Below are positions 43,903 to 53,194 of a stretch of 64,000 nucleotides of DNA, in pieces. The position numbers and the translations under genes were made by a program. The notes under the pieces were generated by a model, which saw only the letters and a list, made by a program, of their open reading frames with translations, made no database searches and was not told the DNA's origin. Positions within the stretch are counted from its first letter, which is position 1, and every line of letters starts with the position of its first letter. This DNA is from DASUPK01 sp963695675 (GTDB taxonomy: Bacteria > Actinomycetota > Thermoleophilia > Solirubrobacterales > 70-9). The stretch spans positions 682,001 to 746,000 of the forward strand of contig CAVOGY010000007.1 in the NCBI GenBank assembly GCA_963695675.1. The letters are read 5' to 3'.

Positions 43903-44640
43903 CTAGAGGGCCCGCGCCAGCGTCAGCGCCACGATCCGGCGGCAGCCACCATCACGCAGGGCCAACGCGCAGGCTGAGAGCGTCGCGCCGGTGGTCCAGA
44001 CGTCGTCGACCAGGAGGGCGGCGTGAGGAGAGGCCTCGACCGCCCAGACGTGGGGCGGGTCTGCGAGCCGCTGCGAGCGCCTCCGCCCCACCTGGCGTCG
44101 GCCGTGGCCGCGGCGCAGGCAGGCCCGGAGCGGAAGTCCTGCCCGCTCGGAGAGCGAGATCGCGATCTCCTCGGCCGGGTCGAAGCCCCGCCAGCGCCAT
44201 CGCCACGGCCCGGCGGGCACCGGTACGACAGCCTTCGGCGACTCCGCCGCCGGGAGGGCGCCGAGCATGGCCTTCGCGGCGACGGCGGCAAGAGACAGTC
44301 TGCGTGCGTACTTGAGCCCGTGGACCACACGCCGAGCGACGCCGTCGAACGGTGCGGCTGAGACCGCCAGGTCCACGCAAGCGGGACCGGCGTCGATCAC
44401 CGTGGGCGCCGCGGCGAGCTCCTCGTCGCATTGCTCGCAGAGGATCGCGGTCGCCCCTCGGGCGGAGCCGCAGGCGGCACAGAGCGGCGGGGCGACCAGA
44501 GAGGCGATCTGCTCGAGCGGCGCGGATGCGATCGCGCCATCGTGTCGCGCGGCGGGTGACGAAAAGCGCGCGGAGTGCCAAGGAAGTAGGAGGGGCTCGG
44601 CGACAACCCCTGGGCCGATGACGTGATCCGCGAACTGCAA
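43903..44640 (-). CDS. ComF-family phosphoribosyltransferase-like protein
   Basis: About 245 residues. No ATG or GTG lies before the domain in this frame; TTG 44640, two bases past the upstream stop, is the best candidate. An N-terminal zinc motif CAACGSARGATAILCEQCDE is followed by FDGVARRVVHGLKYARRLSL, VVPVPAGPWRWRWRGFDPAE and the PRPP loop ALLVDDVWTTGATL. ComF proteins support DNA uptake in naturally competent bacteria and occur widely in others. No other competence gene is adjacent. Confidence 0.85.
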   Translation of the reverse strand: MQFADHVIGPGVVAEPLLLPWHSARFSSPAARHDGAIASAPLEQIASLVAPPLCAACGSARGATAILCEQCDEELAAAPTVIDAGPACVDLAVSAAPFDGVARRVVHGLKYARRLSLAAVAAKAMLGALPAAESPKAVVPVPAGPWRWRWRGFDPAEEIAISLSERAGLPLRACLRRGHGRRQVGRRRSQRLADPPHVWAVEASPHAALLVDDVWTTGATLSACALALRDGGCRRIVALTLARAL

Positions 44641-44642
44641 AC

Positions 44643-45686
44643 CTAACCCAGGGGCCTGTCCTCCTCCACGCCATAGAGGCCGCCCACGACCAGGCCGCCG
44701 GCCGGGACCTCGGCGCCCGGCAGGACGACGCAATCGCGGAGCATCGCCCCAGCCCCGAGGTGACAGCTCTCGCCGACGACGACCGGCCCGTGCAGGTCGG
44801 TCCCGACCCCGAGCTGGGAGTTCGCGCCGATCAGCACCGGCGCCTTCACCTTCACCCCCTCGAGGTCGGAGCCGTCGCCCGCGTAGATCCCGGATGAAAC
44901 TTCCCCCGCCCGAGGCTGGATCCGGACCGCGCCCGAGAGCGCGTCGAGATTTCCCTGCACGAATTCGCCGACGGAGCCGACGTCGTTCCAGTACGCGTCG
45001 ATCTCGTGCGAGTAGAAGGGAATGTCGCCGTCGAGCAGCGAGGGGAACACGTCCATCGCCCAGTCGACGAAGCCCGGGGGCTGGTCCTCGTCCCCCGCAG
45101 GGCTCTTGTGGTCGGGCGGGGGGAAGTGGTCGAAGATCTCCTTCCCGAACATGTAGATGCCGCAATTGGCGAGGTCGGAGAGCGCCTCAGCGGGATCGGG
45201 CTTCTCCTGGAAGCCCTGGACCCGGCCACCCTCATCGGTGATGACCACGCCGAACTGGGTCGTGTCGTCCACGCGCTTCGTCGCGAGCGTGGCGATGGCG
45301 TCCCGCTCGAGGTTCGCCTCGTGCGCGGCGCGCATGACGCTCAGGTCGATGTCGGTCAGCGCATCGCCGGAGATGACCAGGAAGGAGTCGGCCTCGGAGA
45401 GGAAATCGCGGACCTTGCCGACCCCGCCGGCCGTGCCCAGGGGCTCCGGCTCCTCGCTGTAGCTGATTTCGAGCCCGAAGGCCGAACCATCGCCGAGCAC
45501 CTCGCGGATCTGCTCCGGCAGGTAGGAGACGTTGGTCACGACCTGCTTGAAGCCGTGGGAGGCGAGCAGCTCCGCGATCCAGGCCACGATCGGTCGGTTG
45601 AGCACCGGCGCGACCGGCTTCGGCATCACGTAGGTCAGCGGCCGGAGCCGCGTCCCCAGCCCCGCCGCCAGGATCATCGCCCTCAT
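44643..45686 (-). CDS. Sugar-1-phosphate nucleotidyltransferase with left-handed beta-helix tail
   Basis: 347 residues. Nucleotide site MILAAGLGTRLRPLTYVMPK, PVLNRPIVAWIAELL, PLGTAGGVGKV, the metal Asp in FLVISGDALTDIDL, VQGFQEKP, NCGIYMFG and AYWNDVGSVGEF. The C-terminal part has hexapeptide repeats (VLIGANSQLGVGTDLHGPVV, CHLGAGAMLRDCVVLPGAEV). It activates a hexose-1-phosphate (glucose or mannose type) for cell-surface glycans; the base and sugar cannot be fixed by eye. Confidence 0.9.
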   Translation of the reverse strand: MRAMILAAGLGTRLRPLTYVMPKPVAPVLNRPIVAWIAELLASHGFKQVVTNVSYLPEQIREVLGDGSAFGLEISYSEEPEPLGTAGGVGKVRDFLSEADSFLVISGDALTDIDLSVMRAAHEANLERDAIATLATKRVDDTTQFGVVITDEGGRVQGFQEKPDPAEALSDLANCGIYMFGKEIFDHFPPPDHKSPAGDEDQPPGFVDWAMDVFPSLLDGDIPFYSHEIDAYWNDVGSVGEFVQGNLDALSGAVRIQPRAGEVSSGIYAGDGSDLEGVKVKAPVLIGANSQLGVGTDLHGPVVVGESCHLGAGAMLRDCVVLPGAEVPAGGLVVGGLYGVEEDRPLG

Positions 45687-45803
45687 GAGGGCGACAGGTT
45701 CTCAAACCGCGGTCGGAGTTGCCTTGGGGTTGACGCCGAGCACGATTTGCCGACGAAGCGCATCCGGCGCTGCCCCCGGCGCCTCCGCGCACGCTGGTGA
45801 GGG

Positions 45804-47285
45804 CTAGTAGCGGTAGTGGTCGCTCTTGTAGGGGCCCTCGATCGGCACCCCGATGTAGGCCGCCTGCTCGGGATTCAACTCGGTGAGCTCGACACCGAGG
45901 GCGTCGAGGTGCAGCCGGGCGACCTTCTCGTCCAAGTGCTTGGGCAGCACATGGACTTCCTTGCCGTAGGCGTCCGCCTTGCCGAACAGCTCGATCTGGG
46001 CGATCACCTGGTTGCTGAACGAGTTCGACATCACGAAGCTCGGATGCCCCGTCGCGTTGCCGAGGTTGAGCAGGCGACCCTCCGAGAGGAGGATGATCGA
46101 GTGGCCGTCCGGGAAGCGCCACTCGTCGACCTGCGGCTTGATGTTGATCCTCTCGATCCCGTCGACCTGCTCGAGCGCCGCCACCTGGATCTCGTCGTCG
46201 AAGTGGCCGATGTTGCCGACGATCGCCTGATGCTTCATCTGAGCCATGTGGTCGACGGTGATCACGTCCTTGTTGCCGGTGGCGGTGATGAAGATGTCGG
46301 CCTCGGGGATCACGCTCTCGAGCTTGCGGACCTCGTAGCCCTGCATCGCGGCCTGGAGCGCGCAGATCGGGTCGATCTCGGTGACGATCACCCGGGCGCC
46401 CTGCCCGCGCAGCGACTCGGCGCAGCCCTTGCCGACGTCGCCGAAGCCGCAGATCACGGCGGTCTTGCCGCCGATCATCACGTCGGTGGCGCGGTTCAGG
46501 CCGTCGATCAGCGAGTGCCGGCAGCCGTAGATGTTGTCGAACTTGGACTTGGTGACCGAGTCGTTGACGTTGATCGCCGGGAAGAGCAGGGTGCCGTTCG
46601 CCTGGCGCTCGTAGAGCCGGATCACGCCGGTTGTGGTCTCCTCGGTCACTCCCTTGATCCCCTCGGCCATCCTGGTGAAGCGCTGGGGCTCGGCCGCGAG
46701 GCTCTCCCGCAGCAAATCGAGAATCACCTTCTCCTCCTCCGAGCCGGCGGTCTCGGCGCCCGGGACGACGCCCGCGGTCTCGTACTCGACACCCCTGTGG
46801 ACGAGCAGCGTCGCGTCGCCGCCGTCGTCGAGCAGCATGTTCGCCCCGGTCTCGCCGTTCGGCCCGGGCTGCGGCCAGCTCAGGGCCTGGAGCGCGCACC
46901 ACCAGTACTCCTCCAGGGTCTCCCCCTTCCAGGCGAAGACAGGGACGCCCTGCGGGTCGTCCGGCGTTCCGTCCGGCCCGACCGCGACGGCCGCGGCCGC
47001 GTGGTCCTGGGTCGAGAAGATGTTGCAGCTCGCCCAGCGCACCTCGGCGCCGAGCGCGACCAGCGTCTCGATCAGCACGGCCGTCTGCACGGTCATGTGG
47101 AGGGAGCCGGTGACCCGCGCACCCTTCAGGGGCTTGGACTCCGAGAACTCCGCGCGGGTCGCCATCAGTCCCGGCATCTCGTGCTCCGCCAAGCGGATCT
47201 CCTTGCGGCCGAACTCGGCCAGGGAGAGGTCGGCGACCTTGAAGTCGAGGCCTGTTGCCGTCGGGGCGCTGGTCGCGGTGCTCAT
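45804..47285 (-). CDS. ahcY: Adenosylhomocysteinase
   Basis: 493 residues. Motifs: EHEMPGLMATRAEF, RVTGSLHMTVQTAVLIETL, WASCNIFSTQDHAAAAV, INVNDSVTKSKFDNIYGCRH and the NAD-binding ICGFGDVGKGCAESLRGQGA, IVTEIDPICALQAAM, NPEQAAYIGVPIEGPYKSDH with the C-terminal KxxxYRY end. It hydrolyses S-adenosylhomocysteine to adenosine and homocysteine. The insertion around VEYETAGVV is the longer bacterial form. Divergent from arfB with 56 bases between; too short for a SAH riboswitch. Confidence 0.98.
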   Translation of the reverse strand: MSTATSAPTATGLDFKVADLSLAEFGRKEIRLAEHEMPGLMATRAEFSESKPLKGARVTGSLHMTVQTAVLIETLVALGAEVRWASCNIFSTQDHAAAAVAVGPDGTPDDPQGVPVFAWKGETLEEYWWCALQALSWPQPGPNGETGANMLLDDGGDATLLVHRGVEYETAGVVPGAETAGSEEEKVILDLLRESLAAEPQRFTRMAEGIKGVTEETTTGVIRLYERQANGTLLFPAINVNDSVTKSKFDNIYGCRHSLIDGLNRATDVMIGGKTAVICGFGDVGKGCAESLRGQGARVIVTEIDPICALQAAMQGYEVRKLESVIPEADIFITATGNKDVITVDHMAQMKHQAIVGNIGHFDDEIQVAALEQVDGIERINIKPQVDEWRFPDGHSIILLSEGRLLNLGNATGHPSFVMSNSFSNQVIAQIELFGKADAYGKEVHVLPKHLDEKVARLHLDALGVELTELNPEQAAYIGVPIEGPYKSDHYRY

Positions 47286-47341
47286 GCGGTCAGTGATCTC
47301 CTGGGTCGAGTTTCTGAGGATGCCAAGGTTACGGTGCCGAC

Positions 47342-47752
47342 ATGGAGGAAGGACTGCGGGTGAACGAGGAGGTGCTGATCCCGCTCGACGAGATCGAGCT
47401 GCGAGCCAGCCGCTCTTCCGGACCGGGTGGCCAGCACGCGAACGTGACCGCCTCTCGGATCGAGGCGGTGTTCGACGTGCGGGCCTCCGGCGCTCTAAGC
47501 GGCGAGCAGCGCGAGCTGGCGCAACGGCGTCTCGGCGACCGCGTCACCGCCGTCGCCCAGGATGCCCGCAGCCAGGCACGCAACCGGGAGCTGGCGCTCG
47601 AGCGGCTGCGCGAGAAGCTCGCCGCGGCCCTCCGGCGCCCCAAGCCCCGGCGCCCGACCAGGCCGTCGCGAGCGGCGCGCGAGCGGCGTCTCGAGCAGAA
47701 GCGCCGCACCTCCGAGCGAAAGGCGCAGCGCCGGCGGCCGAGCGACGACTAG
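47342..47752 (+). CDS. arfB: Alternative ribosome-rescue factor / class I release-factor-like protein (ArfB/YaeJ)
   Basis: 136 residues. It lacks the codon-recognition domains of RF1/RF2 and starts near the catalytic domain: IPLDEIELRASRSSGPGGQH with the GGQ motif, then ANVTASRIEAVFDV. The C terminus is a basic helix (RERRLEQKRRTSERKAQRRR) that fits the empty mRNA channel. It releases peptides from ribosomes lacking a stop codon, a second rescue route beside tmRNA. Confidence 0.93.
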   Translation: MEEGLRVNEEVLIPLDEIELRASRSSGPGGQHANVTASRIEAVFDVRASGALSGEQRELAQRRLGDRVTAVAQDARSQARNRELALERLREKLAAALRRPKPRRPTRPSRAARERRLEQKRRTSERKAQRRRPSDD

Positions 47753-49428
47753 CCCTTGACGAGGGGCTGGGCGTCGGCCTGCCTGAGGTACTGGTGGATG
47801 AACGCGATCGCCATGCTGCCTTCGCCGACGGCGGCGGCGACGCGCTTCACCGGCCCGGAGCGGACGTCGCCGCACGCGAAGATGCCCGGCACGCTCGTCT
47901 CGAGCAGGTAAGGGTCACGGCCAAGAGGCCAGCGCTCCGCGACCTTCACGTCGACGCCGGTGAGTACGAACCCCCGGTTGTCGAGCGCGATCTCGGGCGG
48001 AAGCCAACCCGTCTCGGCGTCTGCCCCGATGAAGATGAAGACTCCGCCCGACTTCATGGTGGCCGTCACTCCGGTGGCGTTGTCGCGAACCTCGAGCGCC
48101 TCAAGGGAGGCGTCCCCGTGCGCCGCCACCACCTCCGTCCGGGTCAGCACGCTGATGTTCGACCGAGTCGCGAGCTGGTCGATCAGGTAGTTCGACATGC
48201 TCTTCTCAATCCCCTCGCTGCGGGAGAGGATGGTCACGCTCCGCGCGTGGTTGGAGAAGAACATGGCCGCCTGCCCAGCTGAGTTCCCGGCGCCGACTAT
48301 GTGGACGTCGAGACCGTGCGTGTTCCGCGCCTCGTTTCGCGCGGCGCCATAGGAGATGCCCTTGCCCGCAAACCGGTCGAAGCCCTCGACATGAAGCCGC
48401 CGCCAGGAGACGCCGCAGGCGAGGATGATCGTGCGCGCCCGCAAAAGGTCGCCGCCATCGAGGCGCACCTCGCGCGTGCCGGCGCCGATTCCCTCGATCG
48501 TGCGGGTCACGAGGAACTCCGCGCCCAGCCTCCGGCCCTGGTTCAACGCACGGCCGGCGAGCTCGGCGCCGGACACACCGGAAGGGAAGCCGAGGTAGTT
48601 CTCGATCTTGGACGACGTGCCCGCCTGCCCGCCCGGTGCCTCCCGCTCGATCACGAGCGTTCCCAGGCCCTCCGACGCGCCGTACACCGCGGCCGCCAGG
48701 CCGGCCGGACCTGCTCCGACGACCACCGTGTCGTACTCGGCCGCGGACGGCTCGGTGCCCAGCCCGAGCAGCTCGGCCAGCCGGCGGAGCGGTGGCCGGA
48801 TCACGGTCGTGCCGTCGACAATCCGAACCACCGGGTAGTCCTCGTCAGCGGGGAGCCGATCGCCCCACTGGTCGGCCGCGCCCGGCGTGTCCGGCGTGAT
48901 CCACTCGAAGCTGATCTGGTTGCGATCGAGGAAGTGCCGCACCTCCGCGCAATCGGGATCCCACCGATGGCCGAGCACGATCGCCCGGGGAGGCGGCGGC
49001 TTCGCCGCGAGGCCCTGCAGGCCGTGCGCTCCGCTGATTCGATTGCTCGAGAGGCGGCCGACTTCCTCCGCCACCGAAGGCTCCCGGGCCGCCAGTGCGT
49101 GGTAGTCATGAGGCTCGAGGCGCATGACGCGCGACCTCTCCGCGGCCCGAAATCCCACGGGAAAGGGCGTGCCGAGGGCGATCGGCACCTCGCCGATGAC
49201 GTCGCCCGGCCGGCGCTCGCCGACGATGCTCTCCACCCCGTCGACGGAGTTGACCACCTCGATGCGGCCCTCGAGCACCGCGTAGAGCGCCCGGTCGTCG
49301 CCCTGGTTTGCTGCGTATTCCCCTGGCTCGAGGCTGATGTCGGCCGCGGCGCGCGAGAGCCGCTCGCGGGCATCCGGATCAAGGGCCGCGAAGACCTTGA
49401 TCGTCCCGATCTCCTTCGCAGTCACCAT
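47749..49428 (-). CDS. Cyclic-nucleotide-binding domain, glutaredoxin-like domain and thioredoxin-reductase-like FAD protein fusion
   Basis: 559 residues from ATG 49428. Residues 1-130 are a CNB domain (FAALDPDARERLSRAA, LYAVLEGRIEVV, GERRPGDVIGEVPI). Residues 155-235 are glutaredoxin-like (AIVLGHRWDPDCAEVRHFLD, YPVVRIVDGTTV) with one Cys. The rest is TrxR-like: FAD site TVVVGAGPAGLAAAVYGASE, ENYLGFPSG, NAD(P) site DVHIVGAGNSAGQAAMFFSN and GIFACGDVRSGPVKR. The usual CxxC between the FAD halves is replaced (GAARNEA), so it cannot reduce thioredoxin in the classic way. It may be a ligand-gated flavin reductase. Confidence 0.87.
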   Translation of the reverse strand: MVTAKEIGTIKVFAALDPDARERLSRAAADISLEPGEYAANQGDDRALYAVLEGRIEVVNSVDGVESIVGERRPGDVIGEVPIALGTPFPVGFRAAERSRVMRLEPHDYHALAAREPSVAEEVGRLSSNRISGAHGLQGLAAKPPPPRAIVLGHRWDPDCAEVRHFLDRNQISFEWITPDTPGAADQWGDRLPADEDYPVVRIVDGTTVIRPPLRRLAELLGLGTEPSAAEYDTVVVGAGPAGLAAAVYGASEGLGTLVIEREAPGGQAGTSSKIENYLGFPSGVSGAELAGRALNQGRRLGAEFLVTRTIEGIGAGTREVRLDGGDLLRARTIILACGVSWRRLHVEGFDRFAGKGISYGAARNEARNTHGLDVHIVGAGNSAGQAAMFFSNHARSVTILSRSEGIEKSMSNYLIDQLATRSNISVLTRTEVVAAHGDASLEALEVRDNATGVTATMKSGGVFIFIGADAETGWLPPEIALDNRGFVLTGVDVKVAERWPLGRDPYLLETSVPGIFACGDVRSGPVKRVAAAVGEGSMAIAFIHQYLRQADAQPLVKG

Positions 49429-49550
49429 AGGTACGTGTTGCGTTGGCCCCCTGTGGGGAGATCGTCTCACCTTTCGTGCGGCCGCGGGGCCGATGAGTCC
49501 GGCATCCGACCAGAGTCTCTTCACACAGAATCGGCGAGGAAGGAGGAGCG

Positions 49551-49823
49551 ATGAAGCTGAACAGGCAGTTCGACGCGACGCTGCAGAAGAGCCCCGCGAA
49601 GGGCGGCTGGACGTACGTGGTGATGCCGGATTCGGCCGAGTTCTTCGGGACGCGGGGCCTGGTCAAGGTTCGCGGCACGATCGACGGCCACGACTTCCGC
49701 TCTTCGTTCATGGCGATGGGCGACGGCACGCACAAGCTGCCGGTCAAGGCCGACGTGCGGAAGGCGATCGGCAAGGAGTCGGGAGACGCGGTGGTCGTCA
49801 GGCTCGCGGAGCGGCTGGACTAG
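49551..49823 (+). CDS. DUF1905-family protein
   Basis: 90 residues, ATG 49551 with GGAAGGAGGAG just upstream. The sequence (KLNRQFDATLQKSPAKGGWT, VKVRGTIDGHDFRSSFMAMG, HKLPVKADVRKAIGKESGDA, VVVRLAERLD) matches DUF1905, a small beta-barrel-like domain often joined to a YdeI-type OmdA domain; only the first domain is present. Function unknown. It converges with and overlaps the PGI-like gene by four bases. Confidence 0.85.
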   Translation: MKLNRQFDATLQKSPAKGGWTYVVMPDSAEFFGTRGLVKVRGTIDGHDFRSSFMAMGDGTHKLPVKADVRKAIGKESGDAVVVRLAERLD

Positions 49824-50809
49824 GTCCCGTCGGGCCGGCCCATCTCCTTCTTGAAGCCCTCGAGCACGTCGACCGCGAGCGGATCGACCCCGCGCGCGTT
49901 CGCCAGCTCGATGGCGAGCAGGTCGCCCAGCATCACCGCGTGCAGGACGCGCTCGGTGCGCGTCTCGCCCTCCGTCTCGACCTCGATCACCGCCGCCGCA
50001 TAGGGTGCGATCGCCTTGGCCGTGAGCTCGAAGCGCTTCCGTTCGCGCGGGTGCTGGTCGCGGTCCTGTAGGAAGATCGCGGCGAAGCGGCCGTCCGCCC
50101 CCGACCAGCCCTCGATCTCGTTGTGGTCCGCCTCCGGCAGCGTCGCCGAGAAGGCCGGCATCTTGGCGTTCTCGTTCACCTGCGTCTTCCAGCGGTAGGC
50201 GACCGGAGCGGTGAGGTCGCTCCCGTGGATCACGGGCGTCGCATCGCCGATCTCGGCGGCGATCTGGCGCGCCCGGGCTTCGGCTCGCCTCGAAGCTCCG
50301 CCCGAGGCTGCGAGGCGGCGGCGTCGATCTCGGTGTTGATGCGGGGACCGGCGAGGGCCAGGGCCGCCAGCTCCGCCGCGACGCAGAACATGTAGCCGAC
50401 CGCCGCACGCGGCTGCAGGCCGGCGGGAAGACCGATCACGGGGACGCCGTCGCCGCGCGGGCCAGCTCGGCGAGCTCGCCTCCGGTCGTCGCCACCAGCC
50501 GTTGTGCGCCGAGCGCCTCCGCGGCGGCGTAGCAGGCGAGGGTCTCCTCGGTGTCGCCCGAGTAGCTCGAGCAGAGCACGGCGGAGCCCGCCGGGGCCCA
50601 GGAGGGCAGCTCGTAGCCGCGGGCGACCAGCATCGGCTTGGTGAGCCGGTCCGCGAGCGCCGCAATCGCGAGGTCGCCGCCGATTGCCGAGCCGCCCATT
50701 CCGCAGACGAACGCGGCCGGGGCCTCCATCGTGCGCCTGCCCGCGCGCTCTCGATCCGCCAGAGCGCGTCGCGCAGCTGGTCCGGCATCGCCCTGACCGC
50801 GTCGAGCAT
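49820..50809 (-). pseudogene. SIS-domain bifunctional phosphoglucose/phosphomannose isomerase-like gene, frameshifted
   Basis: The start MLDAVRAMPDQLRDALWRIE (ATG 50809) is in one frame. APAAFVCGMGGSAIGGDLAI, LCSSYSGDTEETLACY and VATTGGELAELARA continue in a second, VPVIGLPAGLQPRAAVGYMF in a third, and QIAAEIGDATPVIHGSD with PEADHNEIEGWSG to the end return to the first. Joined, these give a complete SIS-type phosphosugar isomerase. At least three single-base indels lie between about 50250 and 50735. Either the gene is broken or the consensus is poor here. Confidence 0.75.
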
Positions 50810-50822
50810 GTCGCTCCGCCGG

Positions 50823-51821
50823 TCACGCGCGCATCGCCATCACCACGTTCCCCCTCGCCGACCACGGCTCCCCTCCAGATCCGCGTCGCCGCTCCAACGG
50901 TCACACCCGCGCTGAGGATGCTCTTGACAACGATCGCGTCGTCCTCAACCACACAGCCGTCGAGGAGCACCGATCGGTCGATCAGCGCGCCGGCCCGGAT
51001 CCTGCGAGTCTCGGCCGATCACAGAGGGCGCGCGGATCTCCGCGTCCGCTGCAATCTCGCACCCCTCCCCGATCAGCGATGCCTTCCTCGTCGATCTGTT
51101 CGCGTCGACGACCGTCTGCGACACGGCCCTCGAGGATGTCCCAGTTCGCCTCGAGGAAGCGGTCCGGTGTTCCGATGTCGATCCAGTAGCCCTCGAGCCG
51201 GATCCCGTAGAGGCCCTGCGCCGATCAGCTCGCGGAAAGACCTCGCGCTCGATCGACACCGCACGGTCCGGTGGAATCCGCTCGAGCACAGAGCGCTCCA
51301 GCAGATAGGCGCCGGCGTTGATCTCGTCGGTGTCGATCTGCTCGGGCTTGGGCTTCTCGAGGAACTCGGTGATCTCCCCGTCCTTCGCGCCGATGGACGA
51401 GCCCGTAGCCGCGCGGGTCGTCGACCGGGTAGAGGGCGATTGTCGCCCGCGCCCGGTCCGCTCGTGCTGCTCGATCAGAGCGGTCAGGTCGAGTTCGCAG
51501 AGCACGTCACCGTTGAGGACTAGGAAGCGATCGCCGAGCATGTCCTCGGCGAAGCGGATCGCCCCGGCGGTCCCGCGGGCGTCTGGCTCCTCGGCGTAGC
51601 GGATCTCCACACCGGGCTCGAGCTCGGCGACCGCGCTGTCGCATCCCCTCGGCGAGGTGGCCGCAGGAGACGACCACGTCGTCCACCGCGTGCCGGACGA
51701 GCCAATCAATCACATAGGCGACGTGCGGGCGCCCGGCGAGCGGCAGCACCGGCTTCGGGACGGTATTGGTGAGCGGCCGCAGGCGAGTCCCCTCGCCGCC
51801 CGCCAGGATCAGCGCCTGCAC
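50823..51821 (-). pseudogene. Mannose-1-phosphate guanylyltransferase-like gene, frameshifted
   Basis: GTG 51821 starts QALILAGGEGTRLRPLTNTV with PKPVLPLAGRP, intact to about 51640, then the frame shifts. The second segment gives VAELEPGVEIRYAEEPDARG, TAGAIRFAEDMLGDRFLVLN and GDVLCELDL; near 51475 it shifts and soon shifts back (ATIALYPVDDPRGYGLVH), then KDGEITEFLEKPKPEQIDTD. The C-terminal hexapeptides (LDGCVVEDDAIVVKS, SAGVTVGAATRIWRGAVVGE) are again in another frame, ending near TGA 50823. At least four indels are needed. It follows ugd by four bases. Confidence 0.75.
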
Positions 51822-51825
51822 AACA

Positions 51826-53169
51826 TCAGCGCTCCGCCTCCTCCGCTTCACGTCCGGGGGCTTCGCGAATTACGGCCGAGCGGGCTACGGCGCTGGGACG
51901 GCCGATTGCCTCGTAGGTGATCCCGGCGGCGCTGATGGCGTCGCCGTCCAGGAAGTTACGGCCATCGACGAGCAGGGGGGTGTTCATGCGCCTCAACACC
52001 TCGGCCCAATCGAGCTTCGCGAACTCGGGCCATTCGGTGACCAGGATCGCGGCATCCGCGCCCTCCAAAGCGTCCATCGCGGAGCTCGCCATCTCGACGC
52101 TGGGCAGCAAAGGCGCCGCCGCAGCCTCCGCGACCGGGTCGTACGCGACCACCCTTGCCGACTCGCCCTCGAGCCGGGCGGCCAGCACGAGGCTCGATGC
52201 CCCCCGCATGTCGTCGGTGTCGGGCTTGAAGGCGAGTCCTAGAAGGGCGACTCGCTTGCCGACCAGCGAGTCGAGATGCTTGGAGAGCTTCGCCATCACC
52301 CGGCGCTTCTGGAGCTCATTCACCTCGATCACCGAGTTGAGGAGCTGGAAGTGGTAGCCCGAGTTGGCGGCGAGCATCTTCAGCGCTGAGACGTCTTTTG
52401 TGAAGCAGGATCCGCCATAGCCGATTCCCGCCTGCAGGAAGCGCGCGCCGATGCGGTCGTCGAGCCCCATCCCGCGGGCTACATCTGTCACGTCCGCTCC
52501 GAGCTCCTCGCAGACGTTTGCGATCTCGTTGATGAAGCTGATCTTGGTTGCGAGAAACGCGTTTGAAGCCAGCTTCACCATCTCGGCGCTCGAGATGTCC
52601 GTGCGGACGATCGGCGCCCCAAGCTGCTCGTACACGTCAGCAACCGCATCGCCCGCCCACTCGTCGCCAGGGTCGGTGCCGATCAGGACACGGTCGGGTT
52701 CCATGAAGTCCTTGAGTGCGGTGCCCTCCCGGAGGAACTCCGGACAGGAGACGTAGGCGAGGTCGGGCGCGTCGCGGTGGATCGCGCGTCCCGTGCCCAC
52801 GGGCACGGTGCTCTTCATCACCAGCGCCTTCGCTGCGGGGTCCCCGATCTCCTCGACGGCCCGGCTGACGGCTGAGAGGTCGGCGTCGCCGGAGTACGTG
52901 GGGGGCGTCTGGACACAGACGAAGATCAGCCGCGGTCCGTCCAGCAACTCGCCGATCTCGGTCGTGAAGACCAGCCGGTCACGGTTCCCCTCGATCAGCT
53001 CCGGCAGGCCCGGCTCGTGGATCGGGACCTCGCCGCGCCGCAGCGACTCCACCTTCTCGGGAACGATCTCTCGGACCACGACCCGGTGGCCGAGCTCCGC
53101 GAAGCAGGCACCGGTGACCAGGCCGACCCAGCCGGCCCCGACGACCCCGATCGGTTCCTTCTCACTCAC
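51826..53169 (-). CDS. ugd: UDP-glucose/GDP-mannose dehydrogenase-family UDP-glucose 6-dehydrogenase
   Basis: 447 residues. NAD site IGVVGAGWVGLVTGACFAEL, then RRGEVPIHEPGLPELI, FVCVQTPPTYSGDADLSAV, KSTVPVGTG, the central helix with EMVKLASNAFLATKISFINE, and the catalytic Cys in GIGYGGSCFTKDVSAL. The C-terminal domain has LLGLAFKPDTDDMRGASS. It oxidises UDP-glucose to UDP-glucuronate for surface polysaccharides. It starts 25 bases before the LCP stop in a leftward envelope cluster. Confidence 0.95.
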   Translation of the reverse strand: MSEKEPIGVVGAGWVGLVTGACFAELGHRVVVREIVPEKVESLRRGEVPIHEPGLPELIEGNRDRLVFTTEIGELLDGPRLIFVCVQTPPTYSGDADLSAVSRAVEEIGDPAAKALVMKSTVPVGTGRAIHRDAPDLAYVSCPEFLREGTALKDFMEPDRVLIGTDPGDEWAGDAVADVYEQLGAPIVRTDISSAEMVKLASNAFLATKISFINEIANVCEELGADVTDVARGMGLDDRIGARFLQAGIGYGGSCFTKDVSALKMLAANSGYHFQLLNSVIEVNELQKRRVMAKLSKHLDSLVGKRVALLGLAFKPDTDDMRGASSLVLAARLEGESARVVAYDPVAEAAAAPLLPSVEMASSAMDALEGADAAILVTEWPEFAKLDWAEVLRRMNTPLLVDGRNFLDGDAISAAGITYEAIGRPSAVARSAVIREAPGREAEEAER

Positions 53170-53194
53170 GCTCGGCTCCCAGGGATGATCGCGG

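Noticed and set aside
47286..47341. SAH or SAM riboswitch upstream of ahcY
   Set aside because: Only 56 bases separate ahcY from the divergent arfB, too little for the known folds.
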